This document shows positions 1 through 9,708 of a stretch of 47,885 nucleotides of DNA, one piece after another. How positions within the stretch are numbered: the first letter of the stretch is position 1; every line of letters begins with the position of its first letter. The notes beneath the pieces were generated by a model. The model worked only from the letters and a program-made list of their open reading frames with translations. It was not told the origin of the DNA and did no database searches. Where the stretch lies: the NCBI GenBank assembly GCA_947488765.1, contig CANLAE010000015.1, positions 1-47,885 on the forward strand, written 5' to 3'. Source of the DNA: Chitinophagaceae bacterium. GTDB lineage: Bacteria > Bacteroidota > Bacteroidia > Chitinophagales > Chitinophagaceae. The position numbers and the translations under genes were made by a program.

Positions 1-192
1 TTTTTGCCACAAAGCGATAAGGCCCAAAGGTTTTCGCTGCGTACTTTGCTATCGTTGTTGCTTTGCGTGAAATAAAGATTGCTTCGTTCCTAGCAAAGAC
101 GTTGAACTTAATAAACTTCTTCAACTCATTCAACCTATTGAACTTTTTAAACTTTTTAAACTCCCTAAACTATAAACTATATAACCAAATAA
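1..192. other. AT-rich intergenic stretch with degenerate AAACT/CAACT repetition
   Basis: No gene is supported here. From about 105 to 185 short units such as TTGAACTT, TTCAACTC and TTTAAACT recur with variations, in front of the stop codon of the amidohydrolase. Positions 40-75 contain CTTTGC/TTTGCG words. The reading frame that crosses this region is simple-sequence translation (FNLLNFLNFLNSLN), not a convincing protein. Confidence 0.4.
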
Positions 193-1761
193 CTAAAAAC
201 CATGCTTCAATGTTTGCCCGGCTCTTACACCTGTATGTATTCCTTCACTTGCAGTTAGCTTGCCATTTACCAAAACATATTTAAAGCCTTGGCTGTATTG
301 ATGCGGTTTTTCAAACGTAGATAAATCAGCTACAGTTTTTTCATCAAAAACAACAATATCAGCAGCAAAGCCTTCTCTGATTAATCCTCTATCATTTAGC
401 TGAAATTTTTGTGCAGGCAAACTTGTCATTCGTCTGATTGCTTCTTCCAAACTAATTACTTTTTCTTCACGAACATATTTACCCAAAACCCTTGCATTGG
501 TGCCATAACCACGTGGATGCGGATTGCCAGAGTTCAGCACACGAATCGTTGCATCGCTTGCAATCATGTTGAAAGGATATTTCATAATGTACTTTACATC
601 TGCTTCACTCATCCCATGAAAAACAGCACTAGCACCGCCTTTAGTCATCATATCCATGATTGTTTCTGCTTCATCTTTTGCTTTGTGTTTTCTGCCAATC
701 AACTGGTTGATTTCTTCTATACTTTTTCCATTATAACTTGTATCGGGAGCATAATATGCAACTACTGCATAACTCCAATGTTTTAGTTTTCTTTTGCTTA
801 AACTTTTAAGCATTTGATTTTTAATTTTATTTCTTACAGTTGCATTTGCTAATCTTGCTTTAATGCTGTCTTGCCCGTCTGCCAAAGCCCAATCGGGCAA
901 AATCACACTTAGCGATGTACTACTTGCTGTATAAGGATATTGGTCTATTGTTACTTCTAATCCTTCTTCTCTTGCTTTAACAATCATGGGTAAAGTTTCT
1001 TTACTTCTACCCCAGTTTTGTTGTCCACTTAATTTAAAATGTGAAATCTCTACCGGTATTTTTGCTTCACGTCCTATGTGCAATGCCTCTTCAATAGCTT
1101 GAACAACACTATCTCCTTCGCTACGAATGTGGCTTGCATAAACGCCATTGTATTTTGCAGCCATTTTTGCTAATCGGACTACTTCTTCTGTTTTACTGTA
1201 AGTACCTGGTATATAAATTAATCCGGTTGAAAGCCCAACTGCACCATCTTTCATAGCTTGTTCTACCAAGCCTTCCATTTGTTTCATTTCATCTTCATTT
1301 GGGTCTCTCATGGTTCGTCCCATAATAGCTCTGCGAATATCATTGTGCCCAATCATTGCTGCTACATTAATAGAAATTTTCAAACTATCAATAAAAGAAA
1401 AATAGTTTTTTAGATTGGTATTGCTGAGGCCACAATTACCCGTAATGCAAGTGGTTACACCATCTAAAATAAAATTAGTTGCTAATGGATTTCTTTTTTC
1501 ATCTTCTTCCAAATGTGTATGCACATCAATAAAACCTGGAGCAATAATTAATCCTGTAGCATCAATTATTTTAGGTGCTTGCCAATTTTCTAATTTTCCT
1601 ATCTTAATTATTTTTCCATCTTTTACAGCGATGTTATCATAAAACCAACTGTTGCCGGTACCATCAAGTATTTTACCATTTTTAATGATAATGTCTGCTT
1701 GTTGTGCATTTGCAGTAAAACTGAGTAATAAAAAAATACCAAATAATTGTTTCATGTGCAT
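193..1761 (-). CDS. Secreted N-acyl-D-amino-acid deacylase family amidohydrolase
   Basis: Predicted to hydrolyse N-acyl-D-amino acids, or related amide or cyclic substrates, outside the cytoplasm. The N-terminus is a signal peptide ending near FTANAQQ. The mature part has the metal-dependent amidohydrolase layout: a composite beta domain, then GFIDVHTHLEE with the HxH metal ligands, then TGNCGLS. The Cys of TGNCGLS matches the metal-binding Cys of D-aminoacylases. EISHFK and a late ASDAT Asp motif follow. At 522 residues it has the usual family length and looks intact. Two Met codons six bases apart (1761 and 1755) can both start it; MKQLFG is the more typical signal-peptide start. It is the only minus-strand gene at this end and is divergent from the DUF4271 gene. 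The family is well supported; the exact substrate is not. Confidence 0.88.
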   Translation of the reverse strand: MHMKQLFGIFLLLSFTANAQQADIIIKNGKILDGTGNSWFYDNIAVKDGKIIKIGKLENWQAPKIIDATGLIIAPGFIDVHTHLEEDEKRNPLATNFILDGVTTCITGNCGLSNTNLKNYFSFIDSLKISINVAAMIGHNDIRRAIMGRTMRDPNEDEMKQMEGLVEQAMKDGAVGLSTGLIYIPGTYSKTEEVVRLAKMAAKYNGVYASHIRSEGDSVVQAIEEALHIGREAKIPVEISHFKLSGQQNWGRSKETLPMIVKAREEGLEVTIDQYPYTASSTSLSVILPDWALADGQDSIKARLANATVRNKIKNQMLKSLSKRKLKHWSYAVVAYYAPDTSYNGKSIEEINQLIGRKHKAKDEAETIMDMMTKGGASAVFHGMSEADVKYIMKYPFNMIASDATIRVLNSGNPHPRGYGTNARVLGKYVREEKVISLEEAIRRMTSLPAQKFQLNDRGLIREGFAADIVVFDEKTVADLSTFEKPHQYSQGFKYVLVNGKLTASEGIHTGVRAGQTLKHGF

Positions 1762-1853
1762 AATTATAAAAATGAAATTAAGTAATATTGTTTAGTCGCC
1801 TTTCATTTTAGCAAAAAATAAATACTACAAACAGCAACTACTTCAACAAACAC

Positions 1854-1861
1854 TATTTTTG
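1854..1861 (+). promoter_or_regulatory. Candidate -7 box (TATTTTTG) for the DUF4271-hemD transcript
   Basis: TATTTTTG matches the Bacteroidota sigma-A -7 consensus TAnnTTTG and ends 16 bases before the TTG start of the DUF4271 gene, implying a short leader. No good -33 TTG was found at the usual distance, so the call rests on one box. Confidence 0.35.
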
Positions 1862-1877
1862 CAGAAATATTTCTCTT

Positions 1878-2864
1878 TTGAAACAAGTCAGCTTCATTTT
1901 ATTATTCTTAATTATTGGGGTATCTGTTTTTGCACAGAGGGATACACTTGTTAAGTCAAGGATAAATAATACCACAGAGAAAGTTGCTGCTGATTCCCAA
2001 ATATTCAAAATAAGTGCCGACAGCTTGAAAAATGCTGATTCATTAAATTTGGCAATAGAAGATTCACTGCAAAAAGATTCTATAGAAAGGTCTTTGGCTA
2101 AAGAACTCATTGTGCATCATTCAGATACTTCTACGTACACTGCAATTATTTTTAATTCCTATTTTCCTTTTGACAAGAAGCCTGAAATGATGATAGAACA
2201 AAAAAGAATTTCGTCATCCAATGATTTATTATTCTATGTTTTGATGGGGTTGATACTAATTGTTGGTTTTGTAAGGGTGACATTTTCAAAATATTTTAGT
2301 AGTCTTTTTGAATTGTTTTTTCAAACTTCATTCAGACAACATCAAACAAGAGATCAATTATTGCAAGACAAGTTGCCTTCATTAATTATGAATATATTAT
2401 TTGTTTTTAGTGGAGGGATGTTAATTACATTGATGGCTAAATTTCAAGGTTGGATTGTCATTGATTTTTGGTGGTTATATCTATATAGTTGCCTATTACT
2501 TGCTGTAATTTATTTAACAAAGTACTTATTCTTATTATTTTTTGGATGGGTATTCAATGCTACATCTGCGGTCAATACCTATCTTTTTGTTATCTTTCTT
2601 GTTAATAAAATTATGGCTATATTGTTTATTCCATTAATCTTATTTCTGGCATATGCTTCAATAAAAATGGCTAATATTTCACTTACCATTGCAGAAATTT
2701 TGATTGTAATTTTCTTGATATACAGGTATGTTGCTAGCTTGGGAACTATCCGTAGAACCCTGCATGTTAATGCCTTACATTTTTTTCTATACATTTGCGC
2801 CGCAGAGGTTTTGCCCTTGTTAATAATATATAAGGTTCTTTTTAATTATATACAAGGGGTATAA
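1878..2864 (+). CDS. DUF4271 family integral membrane protein
   Basis: Function unknown. The protein has an N-terminal signal sequence (MKQVSFILLFLIIGVSVFAQ) and a polar periplasmic segment to about residue 105. From about residue 113 to the C-terminus there are roughly seven to eight hydrophobic helices, as expected for the Bacteroidota-specific DUF4271 family. The start is a TTG codon giving the typical MKQ signal-peptide beginning; no in-frame ATG lies at a sensible upstream place. hemD follows after 29 bases on the same strand. This pairing recurs in Bacteroidota by my recollection, and suggests co-transcription but does not prove a role in haem synthesis. Confidence 0.8.
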   Translation: MKQVSFILLFLIIGVSVFAQRDTLVKSRINNTTEKVAADSQIFKISADSLKNADSLNLAIEDSLQKDSIERSLAKELIVHHSDTSTYTAIIFNSYFPFDKKPEMMIEQKRISSSNDLLFYVLMGLILIVGFVRVTFSKYFSSLFELFFQTSFRQHQTRDQLLQDKLPSLIMNILFVFSGGMLITLMAKFQGWIVIDFWWLYLYSCLLLAVIYLTKYLFLLFFGWVFNATSAVNTYLFVIFLVNKIMAILFIPLILFLAYASIKMANISLTIAEILIVIFLIYRYVASLGTIRRTLHVNALHFFLYICAAEVLPLLIIYKVLFNYIQGV

Positions 2865-2893
2865 TAAAACTAAGTTTAATACAGTACAATAGC

Positions 2894-3688
2894 ATGGCAA
2901 AAATCGTAGCTAAGAGTGTGAGCACAAAAAAGGCAATTAAGAAAATATTAATTTCTCAGCCTCGACCGGAAAGCGAAAAATCTCCCTACTTTGATTTAGA
3001 ACGCAAATACCAAGTTGAATTGGTTTTTAAACCCTTTATCAAGTTGGAGGGTTTGTCTGCAAGGGAATTTCGCCGTCAGAAAATTGATATTCCAATTTTT
3101 ACGGCGGTAATTTTTACTAGTAGAAATGCGATTGATCATTTTTTCAGAATGTGTGAAGAAATGAAAATATCTATTAATCAAGATACCAAATATTTTTGCA
3201 TTACAGAAGCCGTAGCACTGTATTTACAGAAATTTATTTTATATCGCAAGCGTAAAGTATTTTATGGTGCTGATGGTAGTAATAAAAGTATGTTTGATGT
3301 AATAAATAAGCATAAAGAAAATGTAAACTTTTTGTATGTATGTAGTGAAAACCAACAAGATAATGAAATTGTAGGTTGGTTAAAAAGTCACAATTGTGAA
3401 TATGCACTTGCATTCATGTACAGAACAATTAGTAATGATATTAAAGATATTTTGGAAAAAAATACGTACGATGTTATTTGCTTCTTTACTCCAAGCGGTG
3501 TTAAAAGTTTGTTGGATAATTTTCCAAAATTCAAACAAAATGGAACTGCCATTGGTGCATTTGGGAGTAATACATCCAAAGCTGTTGAAGAGGCGGGTTT
3601 GTCCTTAACTATCAAGGCCCCATTACCATTGGCCCCAAGCATGGTAACAGCACTGGATAAGTATTTAGCAAGTGCTTCAAAAAAATAA
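2894..3688 (+). CDS. hemD: Uroporphyrinogen-III synthase
   Basis: Closes hydroxymethylbilane to uroporphyrinogen III with inversion of ring D, in the cytoplasmic tetrapyrrole pathway. At 264 residues it is a normal HemD length with the two-lobed alpha/beta architecture: ISQPRP near residue 20 opens lobe 1, and VIFTSRNAIDHFF (about residues 72-84) is the family's conserved stretch. Lobe 2 has LYVCSENQ, and TPSGVKSLL near residue 203 matches the usual FTSPSGV element. Near the C-terminus, AIGAFGSNTSKAVEEAG matches the A-I-G-x-x-T-A-x-A element. It lies in a probable operon behind DUF4271 and ends at a strong terminator. The divergent sequence is normal for HemD, and the assignment is firm. Confidence 0.9.
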   Translation: MAKIVAKSVSTKKAIKKILISQPRPESEKSPYFDLERKYQVELVFKPFIKLEGLSAREFRRQKIDIPIFTAVIFTSRNAIDHFFRMCEEMKISINQDTKYFCITEAVALYLQKFILYRKRKVFYGADGSNKSMFDVINKHKENVNFLYVCSENQQDNEIVGWLKSHNCEYALAFMYRTISNDIKDILEKNTYDVICFFTPSGVKSLLDNFPKFKQNGTAIGAFGSNTSKAVEEAGLSLTIKAPLPLAPSMVTALDKYLASASKK

Positions 3689-3707
3689 TTTTTTTCACTG
3701 ATAATGT

Positions 3708-3739
3708 AGCCTGTCATCACTAATAGACAGGCTTTTTTT
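3708..3739 (+). terminator. Intrinsic terminator of the DUF4271-hemD unit
   Basis: Perfect 8-bp stem AGCCTGTC/GACAGGCT with a 10-base loop, followed by a run of seven T, 20 bases after the hemD stop. It separates hemD from the next gene. Confidence 0.9.
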
Positions 3740-3757
3740 ATACCTAAATTTTATGCA

Positions 3758-5791
3758 ATGCATACCAATAAACTGATAAATGAAACATCGCCATACTTGT
3801 TGCAACATGCTCATAATCCTGTCGATTGGTATCCTTGGGGTGAAGAAGCATTGTCTAAAGCAAAAGCAGAAGACAAACCAATTTTAGTTAGCATTGGTTA
3901 TGCAGCTTGTCATTGGTGTCATGTAATGGAAAGAGAGAGTTTTGAAAATGAAGCGACTGCAGCCTTAATGAATGCATATTTTATCAATGTTAAAATTGAT
4001 AGAGAAGAACGCCCAGATCTTGACCATATTTATATGGATGCAGTTCAGGCAATGACAGGAAGTGGAGGTTGGCCATTGAATGTGTTTTTAACGCCCGATG
4101 CAAAACCATTTTTTGGAGGAACTTATTTTCCGCCGATTCAAGCATTTAACAGAATCAGCTGGAGCGATGTTTTAAAAAATATTCATTCTGCTTTTGTAAA
4201 TAAACGCTCTGAAATCGATGCACAGTCCGAAAAGTTAACCAGCCATTTAATAAAGGCTAATTCATTTGGAGCAAATACTATTAAAAATTCAGACTCAATT
4301 TTTAATGCTGAAAATTTGCAATTAATTGCAGATAAAATTTTAGAAAATGCCGATACTTTTTGGGGTGGTTTTGGCAATGCTCCTAAATTTCCGCAAACTT
4401 TTTCAATACAATATTTATTAAGGCATTATCATTTTACAAAAGATGAAAATTCATTAAAACAAGCTGAATTAAGCCTTCAAAAATTGCTAGAGGGCGGCAT
4501 CTACGATCAAATAGGAGGAGGATTTTCAAGATATAGTACCGATGAAAAATGGTTGGCTCCTCACTTTGAAAAAATGTTGTATGATAATGCACTTTTAATA
4601 GGAGTGTTGTCTGAAGCCTATCAACTAACTAAAAATGATTTGTACCATAAGGCAATTCCGCAAACTTTTCAATTTATTACTACCCAAATGTTGCATGAAG
4701 AAGGTTGCTTTTACAGTGCTTTAGATGCAGACAGTGAGGGTGTAGAAGGAAAATATTATACCTGGAGTAAACAGGAAATTGTGGGCTTGTTGGGTGATGA
4801 TGCAGAAATATTTTGTTTGTATTTTGATGTTACTGAAGAAGGAAATTGGGAACATTCCAATATATTGTGGATACAAGAATCGATATCAGATTTTTGTAAA
4901 AAAAATAATATTAAGGCAGACGTTTTAATTGAAACCTTAGAATCATGTAAAAATAAATTATTTGAAGCAAGAAGTTTGCGTATTGCCCCTTCCTTAGATG
5001 ATAAAATTATTTTGGGTTGGAATGCATTAATGATTACTGCTAGCTGTAAGGCTTTTGCAGCTACAGGCGAAGATTCTTATAAATCTTTAGCTGAAAATTG
5101 TGTTGTATTTTTAGAAAATAAATTGCAAAATAATTTAGGACATTGGTATCACACCTACAAAAATGACATTACAAAAATACCCGCTTTTTTGGATGATTAT
5201 TCTTATTTAATTCAGGCCTATATCCATTTACAAGAGATAACTGGTAATAAAAATTACCTGTTGAAAGCAAAGCAAATTACCGAGTTTGTAATTGAAAACT
5301 TTAGTGATGAGGATCAATGCTTTTTTTATTTCACACCAAATAACCAAACAGATGTGATTATCAGAAAAAAAGAAATCTACGATGGCGCAACTCCTAGTGG
5401 TAACGCTGTAATGGCATGGAATCTCCAATATTTGTCGGTCGTATTCGATAAACTCGAATGGAGACTAAGGGTTCAGCAAAAGCTTGAGCATATTGGAAAT
5501 GCAATTGTAAAACATCCCACCTCGTTTGGAGTGTGGGCAAGTGTGCTCCAATTGGCTATACAAGGTGTTAATGAATTGATAATATTGGGGACCAATTGTA
5601 CCGAAGAAATAAAGTTGTTGCTGCATTATTACATACCAAATAAAATATTACAGAGTTCAACGGAACAAGATGATTTTTTCCCACTTCTCAAAAACAAATC
5701 AGTTGGTGAAAGAGTTATGTATTATAATTGTAAAGATTTTTTTTGTAAAAAAGTTACTTTTGATGTTGTAGAATTGATTCAACTTCTATAA
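3758..5791 (+). CDS. Thioredoxin-domain protein, YyaL/DUF255 (spermatogenesis-associated 20-like) family
   Basis: A cytoplasmic protein of a widely conserved family with no settled activity. Residues 1-160 form a DUF255 thioredoxin-like domain: [20 protein letters not shown], then AACHWCHVM with its CxxC pair at about residues 48-51, then [12 protein letters not shown]. The rest is an (alpha/alpha)6 barrel like N-acylglucosamine 2-epimerases, with [25 protein letters not shown] and [10 protein letters not shown]. At 677 residues it is full length. An ATG five bases upstream, in another frame, is ignored. No signal peptide is present. The gene stands alone, between the hemD terminator and the gldK promoter region. 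Confidence 0.9.
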   Translation: MHTNKLINETSPYLLQHAHNPVDWYPWGEEALSKAKAEDKPILVSIGYAACHWCHVMERESFENEATAALMNAYFINVKIDREERPDLDHIYMDAVQAMTGSGGWPLNVFLTPDAKPFFGGTYFPPIQAFNRISWSDVLKNIHSAFVNKRSEIDAQSEKLTSHLIKANSFGANTIKNSDSIFNAENLQLIADKILENADTFWGGFGNAPKFPQTFSIQYLLRHYHFTKDENSLKQAELSLQKLLEGGIYDQIGGGFSRYSTDEKWLAPHFEKMLYDNALLIGVLSEAYQLTKNDLYHKAIPQTFQFITTQMLHEEGCFYSALDADSEGVEGKYYTWSKQEIVGLLGDDAEIFCLYFDVTEEGNWEHSNILWIQESISDFCKKNNIKADVLIETLESCKNKLFEARSLRIAPSLDDKIILGWNALMITASCKAFAATGEDSYKSLAENCVVFLENKLQNNLGHWYHTYKNDITKIPAFLDDYSYLIQAYIHLQEITGNKNYLLKAKQITEFVIENFSDEDQCFFYFTPNNQTDVIIRKKEIYDGATPSGNAVMAWNLQYLSVVFDKLEWRLRVQQKLEHIGNAIVKHPTSFGVWASVLQLAIQGVNELIILGTNCTEEIKLLLHYYIPNKILQSSTEQDDFFPLLKNKSVGERVMYYNCKDFFCKKVTFDVVELIQLL

Positions 5792-5931
5792 CTTTACCAC
5801 CCTATTAGTTATTTAAAAAAATTCTGTTAATTGAATTTATAAATATAAAATAGACAATAAATAAATTTTAGTAGCGTTATTAAACATTCCATTAAGTGAA
5901 TGTGGAGTGAAATAGTTTGTTTGTATAATTA

Positions 5932-5939
5932 TAAATTTG
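5932..5939 (+). promoter_or_regulatory. Candidate -7 box (TAAATTTG) of the gldKLMN operon
   Basis: TAAATTTG fits TAnnTTTG and lies 29 bases before the gldK ATG in an otherwise gene-free 177-base gap. A TTTG occurs upstream (5916-5919) but only 12 bases away, shorter than the usual spacing, so the -33 element is uncertain. Confidence 0.5.
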
Positions 5940-5968
5940 TAACATAACCTAACAACCGTATTTACAGA

Positions 5969-7261
5969 ATGAGAAGTCGAATTAGATTAGTCATTTATCC
6001 GGCCTTGCTGATAAGCTTGATTGCCTGTAACAAAAATGGTAAGTCGAAAGGCACGCCAGATAATGGTCAGTTAATGGGCGTGGCGCCCTCTGCAAAACCC
6101 AGTGCTGACAGGCCTGTCGGCATGGTGTATGTACCACCAGGAACTTTCCACATGGGTCCAAGCGATGAAGATGTTAACTTCAATTTTACCGCACGCAATA
6201 AACAAGTTTCAATTAATGGCTTTTGGATGGATGCAACTGAAATTACCAATAATGAGTACCGTCAGTTTGTAATATGGACAAGAGATTCAACAGCTGCAAA
6301 GGAATTAGGTTTTTTCAAAAGTACGGGAGGTGCTGGCGGAGATTCAGCTATTGCAATTGATTGGGCGAGAGCTAAGAATATTAAATATGATGCAACCAAT
6401 CTTGAAAAATTAGGTAATAAATTAATGATTGATGCACCGGATAGATTGTATGGTAAAGCTGAGGTAGATCCTAAAAAAATTGTTTACCATATTGAATATT
6501 TTGATTTAAAAGAAGCTGCAAAGCTTGAAAATAAAGATATTAAAAGAAAACAATTCATCAAAAAGCTTGATCAGCCTGTTTATCCTGATACATTGGTTTG
6601 GATGAGAGATTTCTCTTACTCATACAACGAACCAATGACTAAAAGATATTTTTCACATCCTTCATTTGGCAATTATCCCGTAGTAGGTGTGAATTGGAAA
6701 CAATCAGTAGCATTTTGTCATTGGAGAACACACTATCAAAATAGCTATCTCGAGAAAAAGAAAAAAGCAGTTGAAAGTGATTTTCGTCTTCCTAGCGAAG
6801 CTGAATGGGAATATGCTGCTCGTGGTGGCAGAACAAATTCAATGTTTCCATGGGGTAACTATTATTTGAGGAATAAGAAAGGTTGCTTGTTAGCAAACTT
6901 CAAACCAGGCAGAGGAAATTACCCTGAAGATGGTGGTTTTTATACTGTAAGGGCAGATGCATATTGGCCTAATGATTATGGCTTATACAATATGTCTGGT
7001 AACGTTGCCGAGTGGACTGAATCCTATTTCTATGAAGGTGCTTCTAATTTTATTCATGATATGAATCCTGATATTCGTTATGATGCAAATGATCAAGATC
7101 CTCCAAGAATGAAACGCAAAGTTGTGCGTGGCGGTAGTTGGAAGGATGTAGGTTATTATTTACAAACTGGCACCAGATCTTATGAATATCAAGATACAGC
7201 TAAATCTTACATTGGTTTCCGTTGTGTAATTGATCTTGCACCAAGAATTGCAAAAAAATAA
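5969..7261 (+). CDS. gldK: T9SS/gliding outer-membrane ring lipoprotein GldK (PorK)
   Basis: GldK with GldN forms the periplasmic ring attached to the outer membrane in the type IX secretion and gliding machinery. The N-terminus is a lipoprotein signal with lipobox LIAC, acylated Cys at residue 20. The rest is a formylglycine-generating-enzyme/sulfatase-modifying-factor fold: MVYVPPGTFHMGPSDED, ATEITNNEYRQFV, RLPSEAEWEYAARGG, NMSGNVAEWTE and the closing VVRGGSW...GFRC. GldK proteins keep this fold as a structural element, not as an enzyme. Immediately downstream are gldL, gldM and gldN in the canonical order, which makes the assignment nearly certain. A hairpin lies between gldK and gldL. Confidence 0.97.
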   Translation: MRSRIRLVIYPALLISLIACNKNGKSKGTPDNGQLMGVAPSAKPSADRPVGMVYVPPGTFHMGPSDEDVNFNFTARNKQVSINGFWMDATEITNNEYRQFVIWTRDSTAAKELGFFKSTGGAGGDSAIAIDWARAKNIKYDATNLEKLGNKLMIDAPDRLYGKAEVDPKKIVYHIEYFDLKEAAKLENKDIKRKQFIKKLDQPVYPDTLVWMRDFSYSYNEPMTKRYFSHPSFGNYPVVGVNWKQSVAFCHWRTHYQNSYLEKKKKAVESDFRLPSEAEWEYAARGGRTNSMFPWGNYYLRNKKGCLLANFKPGRGNYPEDGGFYTVRADAYWPNDYGLYNMSGNVAEWTESYFYEGASNFIHDMNPDIRYDANDQDPPRMKRKVVRGGSWKDVGYYLQTGTRSYEYQDTAKSYIGFRCVIDLAPRIAKK

Positions 7262-7281
7262 TTATTAAATTTAAATTTTTT

Positions 7282-7308
7282 ACGAGATTCTTTATCCTAT
7301 CTCGTTTT
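7282..7308 (+). terminator. Hairpin with short T-run between gldK and gldL (possible attenuator)
   Basis: Seven-bp stem ACGAGAT/ATCTCGT, 10-base loop, then TTTT, placed 20 bases after the gldK stop and 46 bases before gldL. The stem is modest and the T-run short, so it probably acts as a partial terminator or an mRNA 3'-end stabiliser and not as a full stop; gldL needs read-through or a promoter in the same gap. Confidence 0.5.
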
Positions 7309-7354
7309 AATCAAGGCTATAACTATATTAATTAAACAAACAAAACAGAAAATT

Positions 7355-8092
7355 ATGTCAGCAGGTCTTTCTCCAGCAGCCAACAGACTTTTAAATGTAT
7401 TCGTTAGTGGGGGTGCCGCAATTGTAATTGTAGGCGCACTTTTTAAAATTCAACACTATAAAGGTGCAGATATTATGTTACCTATAGGATTATTGCTTGA
7501 AGCTGCAATATTTGTGGTGTATGCTATATTACCTCCTGATGAGGTAGCACATGCTAAAGAGGAGGGTGAGGGAAGTGCATTAAACTCAATGGAGGAAATG
7601 ATGGCTGCAGCTAATATAAATCAAGATAATTTATCAAAACTCAGCGCTAATTTTTCAAAGTTTAATACAACCGTAGAAAAAATTAGTGAAATTGGAGATG
7701 TAGTTAAATCTGCAGGTGATTTTAGTGCTAAAACTAAAGAAGCTACAACCGCTATGGGTTCTGTTGCAACCGCAGTTAGTTCAGCTACATCATCTTTAGG
7801 TGCTTTTAATGAGGCTTCAGAAAGTACCAAACAGTTTCATGGTCAGATTCAAATTTTAGCAAAGAACTTGACATCATTAAATACTATTTACGAATTAGAA
7901 TTACAAGAAAGTAATAATCACTTGAAAGCATTAAACCAGTTTTATGGTAAATTGGCTCAGGCAAGTGCAGCAATGAATGGTACAGCAGAAGATGCTATGA
8001 AGGCAAAAGAACAAATTGGGGCATTGGCTACTAATTTATCTAAGCTAAATGGTGTATATGGTAATATGCTAACTGCTATGCAGGGTAGATAA
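7355..8092 (+). CDS. gldL: T9SS/gliding inner-membrane motor protein GldL (PorL)
   Basis: GldL forms a pentamer around GldM in the inner membrane and converts proton-motive force into motion for secretion and gliding. The sequence shows two N-terminal transmembrane helices (about residues 13-31 and 40-57). The second carries a buried Glu (E49 in LLLEAAIF), probably the protonatable residue, and K31/H34 end the first helix. From about residue 60 the cytoplasmic part is helical and rich in Ala, Ser, Asn and Lys, with amphipathic repeats (LSKLSANFSKFNTTVEKI) of coiled-coil type. At 245 residues it fits the family. It lies between gldK and gldM. Confidence 0.96.
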   Translation: MSAGLSPAANRLLNVFVSGGAAIVIVGALFKIQHYKGADIMLPIGLLLEAAIFVVYAILPPDEVAHAKEEGEGSALNSMEEMMAAANINQDNLSKLSANFSKFNTTVEKISEIGDVVKSAGDFSAKTKEATTAMGSVATAVSSATSSLGAFNEASESTKQFHGQIQILAKNLTSLNTIYELELQESNNHLKALNQFYGKLAQASAAMNGTAEDAMKAKEQIGALATNLSKLNGVYGNMLTAMQGR

Positions 8093-8156
8093 TCTATCTG
8101 TACATTTTATTTGTCTTTTCAAACTAAATGATTAACTTTTTAAATAATTATTAATA

Positions 8157-9698
8157 ATGGCACTACCTAAAGAGCCGCGGCAGAAGATGATTAACATCAT
8201 GTACTTGGTGTTAACAGCAATGTTGGCATTGAATGTTTCTGCTGAAATTCTAAATGCCTTCAAAACTGTAAAAACGAGTTTAGAACATTCAAGTTCCGCA
8301 ATTGAAGATAAAAATAGTCAAATATTTCGTTCTTTCGAACAAATGCTCAAAGATCCGGTTAAAGAACTAAAAGCAAAAGAATGGTATCCTTATGCACAAA
8401 AAGCAAGGGTACTTTCTGATGATGCATATAAATATATTGAAGCCTTAAAACTAGAATTGATGAAAGAGGCAGGTTACAACCCGCCAAAAGATACAGCCTT
8501 CAAATTAGATGACCTTGATGCAGCTACAAGACTATTTGTAGAGCAAAAAAAGAAGGGTCCAGAGTTATTAAAGAAATTAAATGATTTCAAAACTCAGCTA
8601 TTGGCAATTCATCCAGATATTACTACAGAATTTACGTCGTCGCTTCCAATTGATTTATCAATGCCGGTTACACAAAATAAAGAATTAAAAACCTGGGAGG
8701 CAGCTTATTTTCACATGACACCTGCAATAGCAGCTTTAACTATTTTAAGCAAATTTCAAAATGATATTAGAAACAGCGAAGTTGCTGTAGTTGAATACTG
8801 TCACAAACAAGTTGGAGAAGTAGAAGTAATTTATGATCAATTCAAAGCAATTGCCAATGCATCTGCTTCTTATGTAATGCCTAATGAAGAAATTGTTATT
8901 AATGCAGGTGTTGGTGCATTTAGTAGTGCTGCAAAACCAACCGTAACAGTTGATGGGTCGGGAACTCAAATGTTGCCTGATGGAAGCTATGAATATAAAT
9001 TCAAAGCCCCAACTGCAGCTGGTGAATATACCAAAAAAGTAAAAATTAGTTTTAGAAAGCCAGATGGAACAACTGCTACTGTAGATAAAGATATTAAATA
9101 CACAGTAGGTCAATTGGCTGGCTTAACTGTTTCTACAGATGCTACCAGAGTATTTTATTCAGGTGGGTTGTCAAATCCTTTAAGTGTAACAGGTGCCGGT
9201 GGTTCTGAAAAAATACAATTGACTGTAGATGGTCCTGGTATAACTTTAGAAAAACAAGCAGGGGGTTTGTATGCCGTAAAATGTACACAACCTGGGACTG
9301 CAATTGTGAGAGCTTCCGATGGGAAAACTACACAGGAATTTAAAATTCCTATCAAGCGAGTTCCAGACCCTGTTGCACAAGTTAATGGAAAGCAAGGTGG
9401 TGATATGACTGCGTCACAATTCAAATCTGCCGGGGGCGTTTCAGCTAAATTAAAAGATTTTATTTTTGAAGGATATAGTTTCAAAGTTGTTTCTTTTGCC
9501 ATGTATTTTACAGGATCTGGTTTTGAAGAAAAAACAGATATTGTTGAAGTTAATGGTAATGCATTTTCTGCTGAGGCAAGAAAGTCGATGAGTAAATGTG
9601 TTAGCGGAACAACTGTTATTATTGGCAGTATAAAAGTAGCAGATCAAATAGGTAATGTTAGGGACCTCGATGGAAATATTAGTTTTGTATTGGAGTAA
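8157..9698 (+). CDS. gldM: T9SS/gliding motor shaft protein GldM (PorM)
   Basis: GldM crosses the inner membrane once and spans the periplasm as a dimer, linking the GldL motor to the GldK-GldN ring. The N-terminus has the diagnostic cytoplasmic ALPKEPRQKMIN followed by one helix (YLVLTAMLALNVSAEILNAF). Then come a helical first periplasmic domain (to about residue 220) and several beta-rich domains; one around 225-320 has VMPNEEIVINAGVGAFS and PDGSYEYKFKAPTAAGEYTK. At 513 residues it has the normal length. gldL ends 64 bases upstream and gldN starts 10 bases downstream, so translation of M and N is probably coupled on one mRNA. Confidence 0.96.
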   Translation: MALPKEPRQKMINIMYLVLTAMLALNVSAEILNAFKTVKTSLEHSSSAIEDKNSQIFRSFEQMLKDPVKELKAKEWYPYAQKARVLSDDAYKYIEALKLELMKEAGYNPPKDTAFKLDDLDAATRLFVEQKKKGPELLKKLNDFKTQLLAIHPDITTEFTSSLPIDLSMPVTQNKELKTWEAAYFHMTPAIAALTILSKFQNDIRNSEVAVVEYCHKQVGEVEVIYDQFKAIANASASYVMPNEEIVINAGVGAFSSAAKPTVTVDGSGTQMLPDGSYEYKFKAPTAAGEYTKKVKISFRKPDGTTATVDKDIKYTVGQLAGLTVSTDATRVFYSGGLSNPLSVTGAGGSEKIQLTVDGPGITLEKQAGGLYAVKCTQPGTAIVRASDGKTTQEFKIPIKRVPDPVAQVNGKQGGDMTASQFKSAGGVSAKLKDFIFEGYSFKVVSFAMYFTGSGFEEKTDIVEVNGNAFSAEARKSMSKCVSGTTVIIGSIKVADQIGNVRDLDGNISFVLE

Positions 9699-9708
9699 AT
9701 TATTTTTT

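Noticed and set aside
409-786. 125-residue plus-strand frame rich in Cys, Phe and His
   Set aside because: It lies wholly antisense to the amidohydrolase and has the composition typical of antisense AT-rich coding DNA.
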